Source: an uncultured Lachnospiraceae bacterium (GTDB lineage: Bacteria; Bacillota; Clostridia; Lachnospirales; Lachnospiraceae). Taken from it: a stretch of 15,808 nt of DNA. Position numbers and translations under genes: made by a program. Below are positions 1 through 5,912 of the stretch, piece after piece; the stretch's first letter is position 1; every line of letters starts with the position of its first letter. The stretch is from the NCBI GenBank assembly GCA_910577825.1, contig CAJTOK010000059.1, positions 1 to 15,808 of the forward strand. Reading direction: 5' to 3'. Under the pieces are notes generated by a model. That model did not search any database. It was given only the letters and a program-made list of their open reading frames with translations, and was not told where the DNA came from.

Positions 1-40
1 TAAGAGACAGGGGTCACAGGTTCGAGCCCTGTAGGTCCCA
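1..40 (+). tRNA. 3' end of a tRNA gene, cut by the window edge
   Basis: Bases 16-32 form a T-arm: stem ACAGG/CCTGT around the loop TTCGAGC. They are followed by the 3' acceptor strand AGGTCCC (33-39) and a discriminator A at 40, with no encoded CCA. The preceding GGGTC (11-15) fits a five-base variable loop. The anticodon arm is incomplete, so I do not assign an isotype. The acceptor and T-arm resemble valine-type tRNAs of clostridia, but that is only an impression. It lies 30 bases before tRNA-Met, so the two are probably cotranscribed. Confidence 0.75.
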
Positions 41-70
41 TTACAGCAGAAGCTGTAGTTAATTGAATAT

Positions 71-144
71 GGCGGGATAGCTCAGTTGGCTAGAGCACAC
101 GGTTCATACCCGTGGTGTCATGGGTTCAAATCCCTTTCCCGCTA
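71..144 (+). tRNA. tRNA-Met (anticodon CAT), elongator type
   Basis: A complete cloverleaf can be drawn. The acceptor GGCGGGA pairs with TCCCGCT (one G-U at the first pair). The D-arm is GCTC/GAGC. The anticodon stem CACGG/CCGTG carries the loop TTCATAC with anticodon CAT. The variable loop is GTGTC, and the T-arm ATGGG/CCCTT around TTCAAAT has one T-T mismatch. The discriminator base is A144 and no CCA is encoded. The anticodon stem lacks the three consecutive G-C pairs of initiator tRNA and the first acceptor pair is not the initiator mismatch, so elongator Met is the best call. A lysidine-modified tRNA-Ile2 also has a CAT anticodon and cannot be fully excluded. Confidence 0.93.
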
Positions 145-152
145 CTACATAG

Positions 153-179
153 CCCGGTAAGAGTATTACCGGGTTTTTT
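153..179 (+). terminator. Rho-independent terminator of the tRNA operon
   Basis: A perfect 8-bp stem CCCGGTAA (153-160)/TTACCGGG (166-173) with loop GAGTA is followed directly by six T residues. It starts nine bases after the tRNA-Met gene. Confidence 0.92.
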
Positions 180-196
180 GTCTATACAGTTAATTT

Positions 197-340
197 AACC
201 TCATTAAGTAAGTCCCCCGCTTCTTAAGCGGTGGGCTTAGGACTTACTTAGTCTGGCAGGAGTTTAAGCTCCTGCCAGACTGCCGCAAAGCAGCGGTGAG
301 GTTATGAGCAAGTAGCGAAGCGGATTGCGGATATCCGCTT
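197..340 (+). repeat. Multi-hairpin structured element upstream of ispF (possible MITE or structured RNA)
   Basis: This stretch is almost entirely made of inverted repeats. An outer pair AACCTCA (197-203)/TGAGGTT (297-303) encloses three hairpins. The first is TAAGTAAGTCC (205-215)/GGACTTACTTA (240-250), which itself contains CCGCTT (217-222)/AAGCGG (226-231). The second is GTCTGGCAGGAG (251-262)/CTCCTGCCAGAC (269-280), a perfect 12 bp. The third is CCGC (283-286)/GCGG (293-296). A further perfect 8-bp hairpin, AAGCGGAT (318-325)/ATCCGCTT (333-340), follows before the ispF ribosome binding site. No coding capacity is visible. The first hairpin resembles end structures of IS200/IS605-type elements, so a non-autonomous remnant is one reading. 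A leader RNA for ispF is another. Confidence 0.6.
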
Positions 341-370
341 GACAGATTTTAAGAAATGAGGTGGAATTTT

Positions 371-910
371 ATGAGAGCTGGTACAGGTTATGATGTCCAC
401 AGGCTTGTGGAGGGAAGGAAGCTTATTCTTGGCGGGGTTCTAATACCATATGAAAAAGGGCTGCTTGGACATTCTGATGCAGATGTATTATTACATGCAG
501 TTATGGATTCACTTCTTGGGGCAGCAGCACTGGGCGATATAGGAAAGCATTTTCCAGATACTGATAACAGATATAAGGATATATCAAGCATGGAACTTCT
601 TGGATATGTAGGAAAGATGCTTGAGGAGAAGTGTTATATTATAGAAAATATTGATGCTACAATTATTGCACAGAAACCTAAGTTAAGCAGTTATATAGAT
701 GGTATGCGTGCAAATATTGCAAAGGTGCTTGGACTGGACATGCTGCAGGTCAATGTTAAGGCAACAACAGAGGAAGGGCTGGGCTTTACAGGGACAGGCA
801 AAGGGATAGCTTCACAGGCAGTATGTTCTCTAAGTTCTATATTTGATTACAGCCATGATGTTACAGGACAGGGGAAATGCGGGGGCTGTAACGGGTGTAA
901 AAGGCAATAA
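371..910 (+). CDS. ispF: 2-C-methyl-D-erythritol 2,4-cyclodiphosphate synthase
   Basis: IspF converts CDP-methylerythritol 2-phosphate to the cyclodiphosphate in the MEP route to isoprenoids; the family is a cytoplasmic zinc-dependent trimer. The N-terminus reads RAGTGYDVHRL, giving the Asp and His zinc ligands. LGHSDADVLLHAVMDSLLGA supplies the third ligand, His. IGKHFPDTD and TTEEGLGFTGTGKGI are further family motifs. I start at ATG 371 because GAGGTGG (358-364) sits seven bases upstream; an in-frame ATG at 356 lies within this ribosome binding site and would add five residues. The product is 179 residues, about 20 longer than usual. The excess is a C-terminal tail ending GKCGGCNGCKRQ, with three cysteines in a CxxCxxC pattern. 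No terminator is visible before the next gene. Confidence 0.95.
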   Translation: MRAGTGYDVHRLVEGRKLILGGVLIPYEKGLLGHSDADVLLHAVMDSLLGAAALGDIGKHFPDTDNRYKDISSMELLGYVGKMLEEKCYIIENIDATIIAQKPKLSSYIDGMRANIAKVLGLDMLQVNVKATTEEGLGFTGTGKGIASQAVCSLSSIFDYSHDVTGQGKCGGCNGCKRQ

Positions 911-985
911 AATTATAAGTGCAACCTGTAGTTTACATTTAGAAACTGCAAAATGGCAGCATATGCAAAGGAAAAAAATTATTAT

Positions 986-1003
986 AAACAATATAAATTG
1001 TTT
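986..1003. promoter_or_regulatory. Candidate operator: inverted repeat before the XRE regulator
   Basis: AAACAAT (986-992) and ATTGTTT (997-1003) form a perfect 7-bp inverted repeat with a four-base spacer. It ends 17 bases before the regulator's start codon and just ahead of its ribosome binding site. XRE repressors commonly bind such AT-rich dyads and control their own genes, so an autoregulatory operator is a reasonable inference. No binding evidence exists here. Confidence 0.45.
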
Positions 1004-1020
1004 GGAATGGAGGGGGTACT

Positions 1021-1566
1021 ATGTTATTAGGTGATAAGTTATCAAAGTTACGTAAAGAGAATAATTATACACAAGAGCAGCTTGCAGATATGCTTGAAGT
1101 GTCAAGGCAGGCAATAAGTAAATGGGAGAATGGCACGGCATACCCGGAAACAGATAAACTTCTTAAAATAAGTGAAATATTTGATTGTTCACTTGATTAT
1201 CTTTTAAAGGATAAAGGCAGCAGGGATAAAGAAGTTTCTGGTGCAATATCTCCATCAGGAAAAATTTTTATATCTTCATTTGATAATAAAAGTATTGTTA
1301 ACTGCCAGAAGGTAACATGTACTACAGTTGCTGTAGCACTTAAAGATGAACCTAAATATATATTATATGGGATTGACAGTATTTCATTCTGGGGAGAACA
1401 TAATACATTGCTTGGGTGGTATGAATCACTTGATAAGATTGAACAGGAAATTAAGGAAATTATGGAAGCAATAAGCCGGGGAGAGCCGTCTTATAAGTTA
1501 AAATATGCTGCTGATATAGAATATACTGGTATTTTTAAACAGCCTAAACTTAAAAAACATATATAA
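1021..1566 (+). CDS. XRE-family DNA-binding regulator with an unassigned C-terminal domain
   Basis: Residues 4-60 form a lambda-Cro/XRE helix-turn-helix: LGDKLSKLRKENNYTQEQLA, then EVSRQAISKWENGTAYPETD as the recognition region, and a following helix ending CSLDYLLK. This is typical of single-domain phage-like and housekeeping repressors in Firmicutes. Residues 80-181 look like an alpha/beta domain (strands around FISSF, CTTVAVAL and KYILYGI, helix around SLDKIEQEIKEIMEAISRG). I cannot assign it; it may sense a ligand or mediate dimerisation. The ribosome binding site GGAGGGG lies close before ATG 1021. It follows ispF by 110 bases on the same strand and ends in its own terminator. The target genes are unknown; the dyad at 986-1003 suggests self-control. 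Confidence 0.85.
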   Translation: MLLGDKLSKLRKENNYTQEQLADMLEVSRQAISKWENGTAYPETDKLLKISEIFDCSLDYLLKDKGSRDKEVSGAISPSGKIFISSFDNKSIVNCQKVTCTTVAVALKDEPKYILYGIDSISFWGEHNTLLGWYESLDKIEQEIKEIMEAISRGEPSYKLKYAADIEYTGIFKQPKLKKHI

Positions 1567-1582
1567 AGTACAGTAGTTCCTG

Positions 1583-1617
1583 ACGCCGTATATGGGTAAT
1601 GCCATAGCGGCGTTTTT
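1583..1617 (+). terminator. Rho-independent terminator after the XRE regulator
   Basis: ACGCCG (1583-1588) pairs with CGGCGT (1608-1613), and inside it TATGG (1591-1595) pairs with CCATA (1602-1606) after a small internal loop. A run of five T residues ends at 1617. This separates the regulator from the sigma factor gene. Confidence 0.85.
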
Positions 1618-1645
1618 CATTATTTTTATTATTTTTCATTTTTGG

Positions 1646-1676
1646 TGAACCATATATAAAGTTATGACAATGTATA
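1646..1676 (+). promoter_or_regulatory. Weak candidate promoter of the ECF sigma operon
   Basis: TGAACC (1646-1651) resembles the AAC-containing -35 motif used by many ECF sigma factors and lies upstream of the sigma gene. TGTATA (1671-1676) could serve as a -10, but the 19-base gap is longer than ECF promoters usually have. The call rests mainly on the -35-like motif and on the common autoregulation of ECF operons. Confidence 0.25.
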
Positions 1677-1725
1677 GGTGTAAGGGCAATCCAAAGGAAA
1701 TGGCGCTATATACCGGAGGGAAATA

Positions 1726-2241
1726 ATGAATGTAACAGAGCTGGAAAAATGTATTGAAACATATGGAAATGATATATATGCTTTTTGCCTGCACCTGGCT
1801 TATAACCAGCAGGAAGCAGAGGAACTGTACCAGGATACTTTTCTTAAAGCAATGGAGCTTCTTAAAGGGATAGAGCCAGAAAATAATCCTAAAAGCTATC
1901 TTTTATCCATAGCCATAAGATTATGGAAAAACCAGAAGAGAAAGTATTTATGGCGCAAAAGGATAGCAGGTATCCAGAGCCTGGCAGATGAAGCAGAAGA
2001 GGCAGAAATTGACAGCGGGTATTCGCTGGAAGATGAAGTATTGCATAAAGAGCAGTTAAGGCAGCTGCGACAGGCAGTAAAAGGGCTGGAGGACAAATAC
2101 CGTATACCAGTATGCCTGTATTATATGGAAGGGATGCAGGTAGCTGATGTGGCAACAATATTAAAGCTTCCAAAAGGAACTGTAAAGAGCAGGTTATATA
2201 AGGCGAGGGAAATTTTAAAGAAACAGCTTGCAGGTGGATAG
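1726..2241 (+). CDS. ECF-subfamily RNA polymerase sigma factor (sigma-70 family)
   Basis: A 171-residue protein of normal ECF length. Region 2 spans about residues 10-75: YGNDIYAFCLHLAYNQQEAEELYQDTF is the core-binding part, and the stretch around KSYLLSIAIRLWKNQKRK includes the -10-recognising helix. Region 4 spans about 110-168, with the helix-turn-helix MQVADVATILKLPKGTVKSRLYKAREIL that reads the -35. No region 1.1 or 3 is present, as expected. The ribosome binding site GGAGGG (1715-1720) is five bases from ATG 1726. The next gene, 70 bases downstream on the same strand, encodes a membrane protein of anti-sigma type, so the sigma factor is probably held inactive at the membrane until an envelope signal. 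The regulon is not deducible from the window. Confidence 0.93.
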   Translation: MNVTELEKCIETYGNDIYAFCLHLAYNQQEAEELYQDTFLKAMELLKGIEPENNPKSYLLSIAIRLWKNQKRKYLWRKRIAGIQSLADEAEEAEIDSGYSLEDEVLHKEQLRQLRQAVKGLEDKYRIPVCLYYMEGMQVADVATILKLPKGTVKSRLYKAREILKKQLAGG

Positions 2242-2311
2242 CATATATATCTGTAATGCGGGAAATATTTCATTAATTATGCACAGACAGGGTGCAGGAA
2301 TGGAGTGTGTT

Positions 2312-3463
2312 ATGAGTGGTAAAATAGATGATTTATTAAAAGAAGCCCTTATTCCGTTAAAAAAGCCAGATGTACAGCTTAACCAGAAAATTTTAAGAAA
2401 AGCAATGGAGGGTAATAATATGAGAAGACCATTTTTAAAAACTGTGCCAGTTATGGCAGCAGCAGCTGTGGCTGTTTTAACCGCTGGAAGCCTTACAGCA
2501 TATGGGGCATGGAAGTACCTTGCAGCAGAACAGGTAGCAGAAGAAGCTTCAGGTAAAAAACTTGCAGATGCTTTTAAAGAAAAAGGTTCAGTTAATATTA
2601 ATGAAAGCCAGGAATATGGGGATTATAAAATTACATTAATGGGGACTGTTTCAGGTGATAAAATTGGTGATTATTTTATTGAAGATGAAGAAAATGGCGT
2701 AATTTATACAGACAGGACATACTCTGTTATTTCCATTGAAAAAAAAGATGGTTCACCTATGCCAGATACATCAGATGATGATTATGAGAATAAATTTCTC
2801 GTAAGCCCGTTTATTAAAGGTGAAGATCCTGCTTTTTTAAATGTTTATTATATGGACGGAGGCTGTACATCATTTGTTAAAGATGGTGTTGAATACCGTC
2901 TTGCAGACTATGATAATATAGAAGCATTTGCAGACAGGGGAGTATATATTGGTGTGCTTGGGGATGTATTTTATGACAGGGAAGCTTATAATTTTGATAA
3001 AAAGACAGGTGAAATTACACGTAATGAAAATTACAAAGGCATAAATGCACTTTTTGGGCTTCCGCTTGATAAATCTAAGGCAGATAAGGAAAAAGCAGAA
3101 AAACTTATTAAGAAATGGAAAGGCACAGAAAACAGTGGTGAAGAAAGTACAGACAATGAAAATAGCGGCAGTACAGATGAATGGGATTATAAAAGGGTAA
3201 AAAAAGAATGTACAATAATAAAAGATTCTGTAAAAACATATCCGTCAGCAGGCTATAGTGAAATAATAACATATACACAAAAAACAAAGTGGAAAGGGAT
3301 ATCTTTAGATGGTGACATATCATTTTCAGCAGAATGGCATTTTGATAAAGATGAATATGGAACAAAACTAATCAGCAGTACAGGAGATGGCAGGAATACT
3401 ATTTATACATTAGCAGAACGCAGTAAAAATGGGGAAATAACAATTTCACAGTACCATAATTAA
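2312..3463 (+). CDS. Membrane-bound anti-sigma factor with a large extracytoplasmic domain
   Basis: The architecture is that of an ECF anti-sigma factor. There is a short cytoplasmic N-terminus (residues 1-42: MSGKIDDLLKEAL, then LNQKILRKAM), one transmembrane helix at about 44-65 rich in Ala and Val, and roughly 310 extracellular residues. The outer part contains acidic and Ser/Asn-rich segments (near residues 272-290) but no cysteine motif or enzyme signature that I recognise. I start at ATG 2312 because GGAG (2302-2305) is well placed and the sequence from there matches the usual sigma-binding N-terminus; an upstream in-frame ATG at 2228 overlaps the sigma gene and encodes an unlikely leader. 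A second, stronger ribosome binding site precedes the internal ATG 2420. Linkage to the sigma gene supports the role; direct proof is lacking. Confidence 0.8.
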   Translation: MSGKIDDLLKEALIPLKKPDVQLNQKILRKAMEGNNMRRPFLKTVPVMAAAAVAVLTAGSLTAYGAWKYLAAEQVAEEASGKKLADAFKEKGSVNINESQEYGDYKITLMGTVSGDKIGDYFIEDEENGVIYTDRTYSVISIEKKDGSPMPDTSDDDYENKFLVSPFIKGEDPAFLNVYYMDGGCTSFVKDGVEYRLADYDNIEAFADRGVYIGVLGDVFYDREAYNFDKKTGEITRNENYKGINALFGLPLDKSKADKEKAEKLIKKWKGTENSGEESTDNENSGSTDEWDYKRVKKECTIIKDSVKTYPSAGYSEIITYTQKTKWKGISLDGDISFSAEWHFDKDEYGTKLISSTGDGRNTIYTLAERSKNGEITISQYHN

Positions 3464-3505
3464 TAAAGCCTGGCATAAAGCAGCAGTTTTGTAATAAATA
3501 TCCAT

Positions 3506-3554
3506 GCCAGCATACAGGGCAGGTTAAAAATCTATACTTGCATTGTATGCTGGC
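3506..3554. terminator. Inverted repeat between convergent genes, possible terminator
   Basis: GCCAGCATACA (3506-3516) and TGTATGCTGGC (3544-3554) form a perfect 11-bp stem with a 27-base loop between the converging anti-sigma and S1 genes. A second copy of the arm, TGGCAT (3471-3476), could instead pair with ATGCCA (3504-3509), so two folds compete. The T-tract after it on the plus strand is short and interrupted. A terminator for the anti-sigma gene, or a bidirectional one, is likely by position but not textbook. Confidence 0.45.
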
Positions 3555-3596
3555 TTTATCTATATACTAATCTGTGTCCCAATTTCTTTATATCAT

Positions 3597-4526
3597 TTAG
3601 AGTTTAATATCTTTTAAAAGTTTTGCAAAAGGGCTTTCATCTGCTGTTTCACCTGATTTGCTGCCAGCCTTATATTCATCAGGAATATCATATGTCCCGT
3701 CATCCTGCCCGGGTTCATCTTCCATAAGTGCTTTAATGCTTAGTGAAATCCTGCCACCTTCTGTTTTAATAATTTTAGCTTTAACAGTATCGCCAAGCTT
3801 TAATATTTCTTTAGGGGATTTAATAAACTTATTTGTTATCTGTGAAATATGGCAGAGCCCTGTAAGCCCGTTACCTATATTTATAAATACCCCGTATGGT
3901 TCGATTCTTTCTACAACACCTTCTGCTACAGAACCCGTAGAAAGGCGTCCTATCTGCTGTGTTTTTTCAGCAAGGGCACGTTCCTTTTCAACTGCTTTAG
4001 CAGAAAGGACAAGCTTCTGTCCATTTGGGTCTGCGGTAATAACCACAGCATCAACCGTCATGCCAACATAGCTTTCTGTATCCTCTACATACTGGAGGGC
4101 AAGCTGTGATGCAGGAATAAAAGCACGTATGCCTTTAAGATATCCTGTAACACCAGAAGGGACAGATTCAGTTATCTTTACTTTAAAAACAGTACCATTT
4201 TTATAATCCTCTTTTAATTCATCCCAGATTAATATATCATTAGCTTCTTTCAAGGAAAGAATAACATTACCGCCTGCATTTTCAGAATCAATAACCATAG
4301 CCTTTATATTATCACCAATATTAATATCTTTCTTAATTGAAAATGCAGGGTCATGGCTGCATTCAGCCAGAGGGATAATACCTTCTGTATAATAATCAAG
4401 GTCAACAGTTACTTCTGTATCAGATATCCCTATTACAGTTACATCAATTATGTCACCCTCCTTTAAAACCTTAAAAGATTGTGCCAGTTCGTTTTCAAAA
4501 TCCTTCATTGACATGCCATTATCCAT
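3597..4526 (-). CDS. Three-S1-domain RNA-binding protein (short ribosomal protein S1-like)
   Basis: The 309-residue protein contains three S1 (OB-fold) repeats at about residues 22-93, 110-177 and 197-266. The third is the most canonical, with GSVAEGVVERIEPYGVFINI and GLTGLCHISQI. S1 repeats bind single-stranded RNA. Short multi-S1 proteins of Firmicutes are usually annotated as ribosomal protein S1 homologs and may help translation initiation or RNA turnover. Proteobacterial S1 has six repeats, so this is a short form. The C-terminus (270-309) is acidic and probably disordered. The ribosome binding site AGGAGG on the minus strand is eight bases before ATG 4526; Met5 and Met7 are less well placed. 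It is a single-gene unit with its own promoter (4573-4601). Exact cellular role uncertain. Confidence 0.85.
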   Translation of the reverse strand: MDNGMSMKDFENELAQSFKVLKEGDIIDVTVIGISDTEVTVDLDYYTEGIIPLAECSHDPAFSIKKDINIGDNIKAMVIDSENAGGNVILSLKEANDILIWDELKEDYKNGTVFKVKITESVPSGVTGYLKGIRAFIPASQLALQYVEDTESYVGMTVDAVVITADPNGQKLVLSAKAVEKERALAEKTQQIGRLSTGSVAEGVVERIEPYGVFINIGNGLTGLCHISQITNKFIKSPKEILKLGDTVKAKIIKTEGGRISLSIKALMEDEPGQDDGTYDIPDEYKAGSKSGETADESPFAKLLKDIKL

Positions 4527-4572
4527 AAAATTTACCTCCTGTTAAAAATAAACCAGTTTTTAATGCAATTAT

Positions 4573-4601
4573 ATTGTACACATTATTTATATAATGGTCA
4601 A
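4573..4601 (-). promoter_or_regulatory. Housekeeping (sigma-A type) promoter of the S1-domain gene
   Basis: Read on the minus strand, TTGACC (4601-4596) is followed after exactly 17 bases by TACAAT (4578-4573), each one base from consensus. The start codon lies 47 bases downstream. This is the best-formed promoter in the window. Confidence 0.75.
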
Positions 4602-4656
4602 TTTTTATCAGGCATTATCCGGGTTTCTGGAAAATTTAAATAAAATTACAATATTA

Positions 4657-4688
4657 AGAGCACCCTGTATAATAAAACAGGGTGCTCT
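4657..4688 (-). terminator. Rho-independent terminator of the GH32 gene
   Basis: AGAGCACCCTG (4657-4667) and CAGGGTGCTCT (4678-4688) form a perfect 11-bp hairpin with a ten-base loop. On the minus strand it is followed by a T-rich stretch (TTAATATTGTAATTTTATTT). It begins 30 bases after the stop codon of the large minus-strand gene. Confidence 0.82.
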
Positions 4689-4718
4689 GGCTAATCAGAT
4701 TAATAATCTTTTACTATA

Positions 4719-5909
4719 TTATTTTAATTTTGAAACTTTTACATTTTTGCCTGCACCTTTAGCTTTTACAATTTTTTTGTATAATTTAACTTTGCTTTTT
4801 GGTGCTTTTATTTTTGCTTTGCTGTTAATTCCTTTAAATGCGTTATTTCCAACATTTTTAAGTTTAAGTTTTGTAGTTTTAATTTTAATATTCTTTAAGT
4901 TATTACAGCCTTTAAATGCGTTTTTGCCTATGCTGGATATATTTTTGCCAATAGTAATTTCCGTAAGCTTTTTATTGCCTTTAAATGTATTTTTAGCAAT
5001 AGATGTTACTTTATAATTTTTTCCTTTAATTTTGACAGCTGGAGGAATTACTATATTTTTTGTATTTTTCTTAATTCCTGTAACCTGTACTGTCTGTGTG
5101 TTTTTAACAGATGTAACCTTATATTTTGTATTATTAACTGTAATATTCTTGATTGGTTTTTTAGATGAGTTCTTAACAGGACTGATTGGTGCATTTGTAG
5201 GATTACCTGGTGTATTTGCAGGGTCACTTGGTCCTTCATCTGGTGCTTTTTTAAATCCCTGTACCTCTAATGCACCGTCCCACAGGCCAATTCCAGCATG
5301 GGCATTATTATAGAAATCTTCTACTGTATCAAATGTATGTGACAGGTATTCTGTTCCATCTACATATACTACTACACTGTTTGTAGTTTTAGTAATTTTA
5401 ATATTATGGTAATTGCCATCATTAATGTTTTTGCCCATATTTTCTGTTTTGATATCATCACCAGCAAAGCGGAAAAGTTTTATATTGCTGCTATCTCCAA
5501 ACTGTAAGGCATAAGCATTGCCAGTAAAAGGATTTGCTTCTTTCCCTGCAAAGAATATATTAACCAGCCCTTTTGTATATTTAATATTTGTTTCTAGTGT
5601 ATATTCACCAGAATATTTATTTTTTGTCATATAGTAATCATTAGAAGCATTGTTGGAAACACTTAAAGTTTTATCATTAATAATCCAGCTGCCACTCTTA
5701 ATAAATGGTGCAAGGTTTGTATCAAAGTTATTTTCAAGCACTGTAATAGTAAATTCCTTCTTCAATAAAGGCTCTGCTGCAGAAACCGCAGAAACTTTTA
5801 CAGTACCTGCTTTTAATGCCTTTATCTCTGCACTTGTCATATCAGCAGCATTTGTATTTATTGATACAATACTATTATTATCAGCAGACCATGTAATATC
5901 CTGTTTTAC
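4719..5909 (-). pseudogene. C-terminal fragment of the GH32 gene (Ig-like, CBM66-like and leucine-rich-repeat domains)
   Basis: This is the same frame as the middle fragment, after the TGA. The sequence after the stop (VKQDITWSADNNSIVSI, then IKALKAGTVKVSAVS) completes a bacterial Ig-like Big_2 domain that begins before the stop with INVGESITLNASLLPV. This shows the two were once one protein. Then come a CBM66-like domain (with GLVNIFFAGK and HAGIGLWDGALEVQGF), a Pro/Asn/Thr linker and BspA-like repeats (TSIAKNTFKGNKKLTEITIG, SIGKNAFKGCNNLKNIKI). The first ATG (5840) has no ribosome binding site, so independent expression is unlikely. A strong terminator follows. Confidence 0.85.
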
Positions 5910-5912
5910 TCA
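5910..5912 (-). other. In-frame TGA stop inside the Ig-like domain of the GH32 gene
   Basis: The frame reads ASLLPV-TGA-VKQDITW without any shift, and a single domain continues across it. This is a point nonsense change rather than a gene boundary: there is no start signal or intergenic spacer after it. A sequencing error is the main alternative. Confidence 0.8.

Noticed and set aside
1..15. UAA anticodon read by counting back from the T-arm of the partial tRNA
   Set aside because: The gene is cut at the window edge and the count depends on an assumed variable-loop length, so an unusual decoding claim is not supported.
197..340. CRISPR array
   Set aside because: The repeats are inverted and of different sequence, not regularly spaced direct repeats. 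No cas genes are present.
843..1034. Short open frame overlapping the end of ispF
   Set aside because: No ribosome binding site, overlaps a certain gene, crosses the regulator's operator and start, and has no recognisable protein pattern.
2228..2311. Upstream ATG 2228 as the anti-sigma start
   Set aside because: It overlaps the sigma gene, has no proper ribosome binding site, and its product does not look like an anti-sigma N-terminus, unlike ATG 2312.
4594..5313. Long plus-strand frames opposite the LRR part of the GH32 gene
   Set aside because: They are hydrophobic shadows of a lysine- and asparagine-rich gene read backwards, without ribosome binding sites.
5840..5912. Possible boundary between two genes (a levanase and a separate LRR surface protein)
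   Set aside because: Same frame, no spacer, no start signal, and a single Ig-like domain continues across the stop.
5910..5912. TGA as a selenocysteine or recoded codon
   Set aside because: No stem-loop just downstream that I could recognise, and an Ig-like domain gives no reason for selenocysteine.
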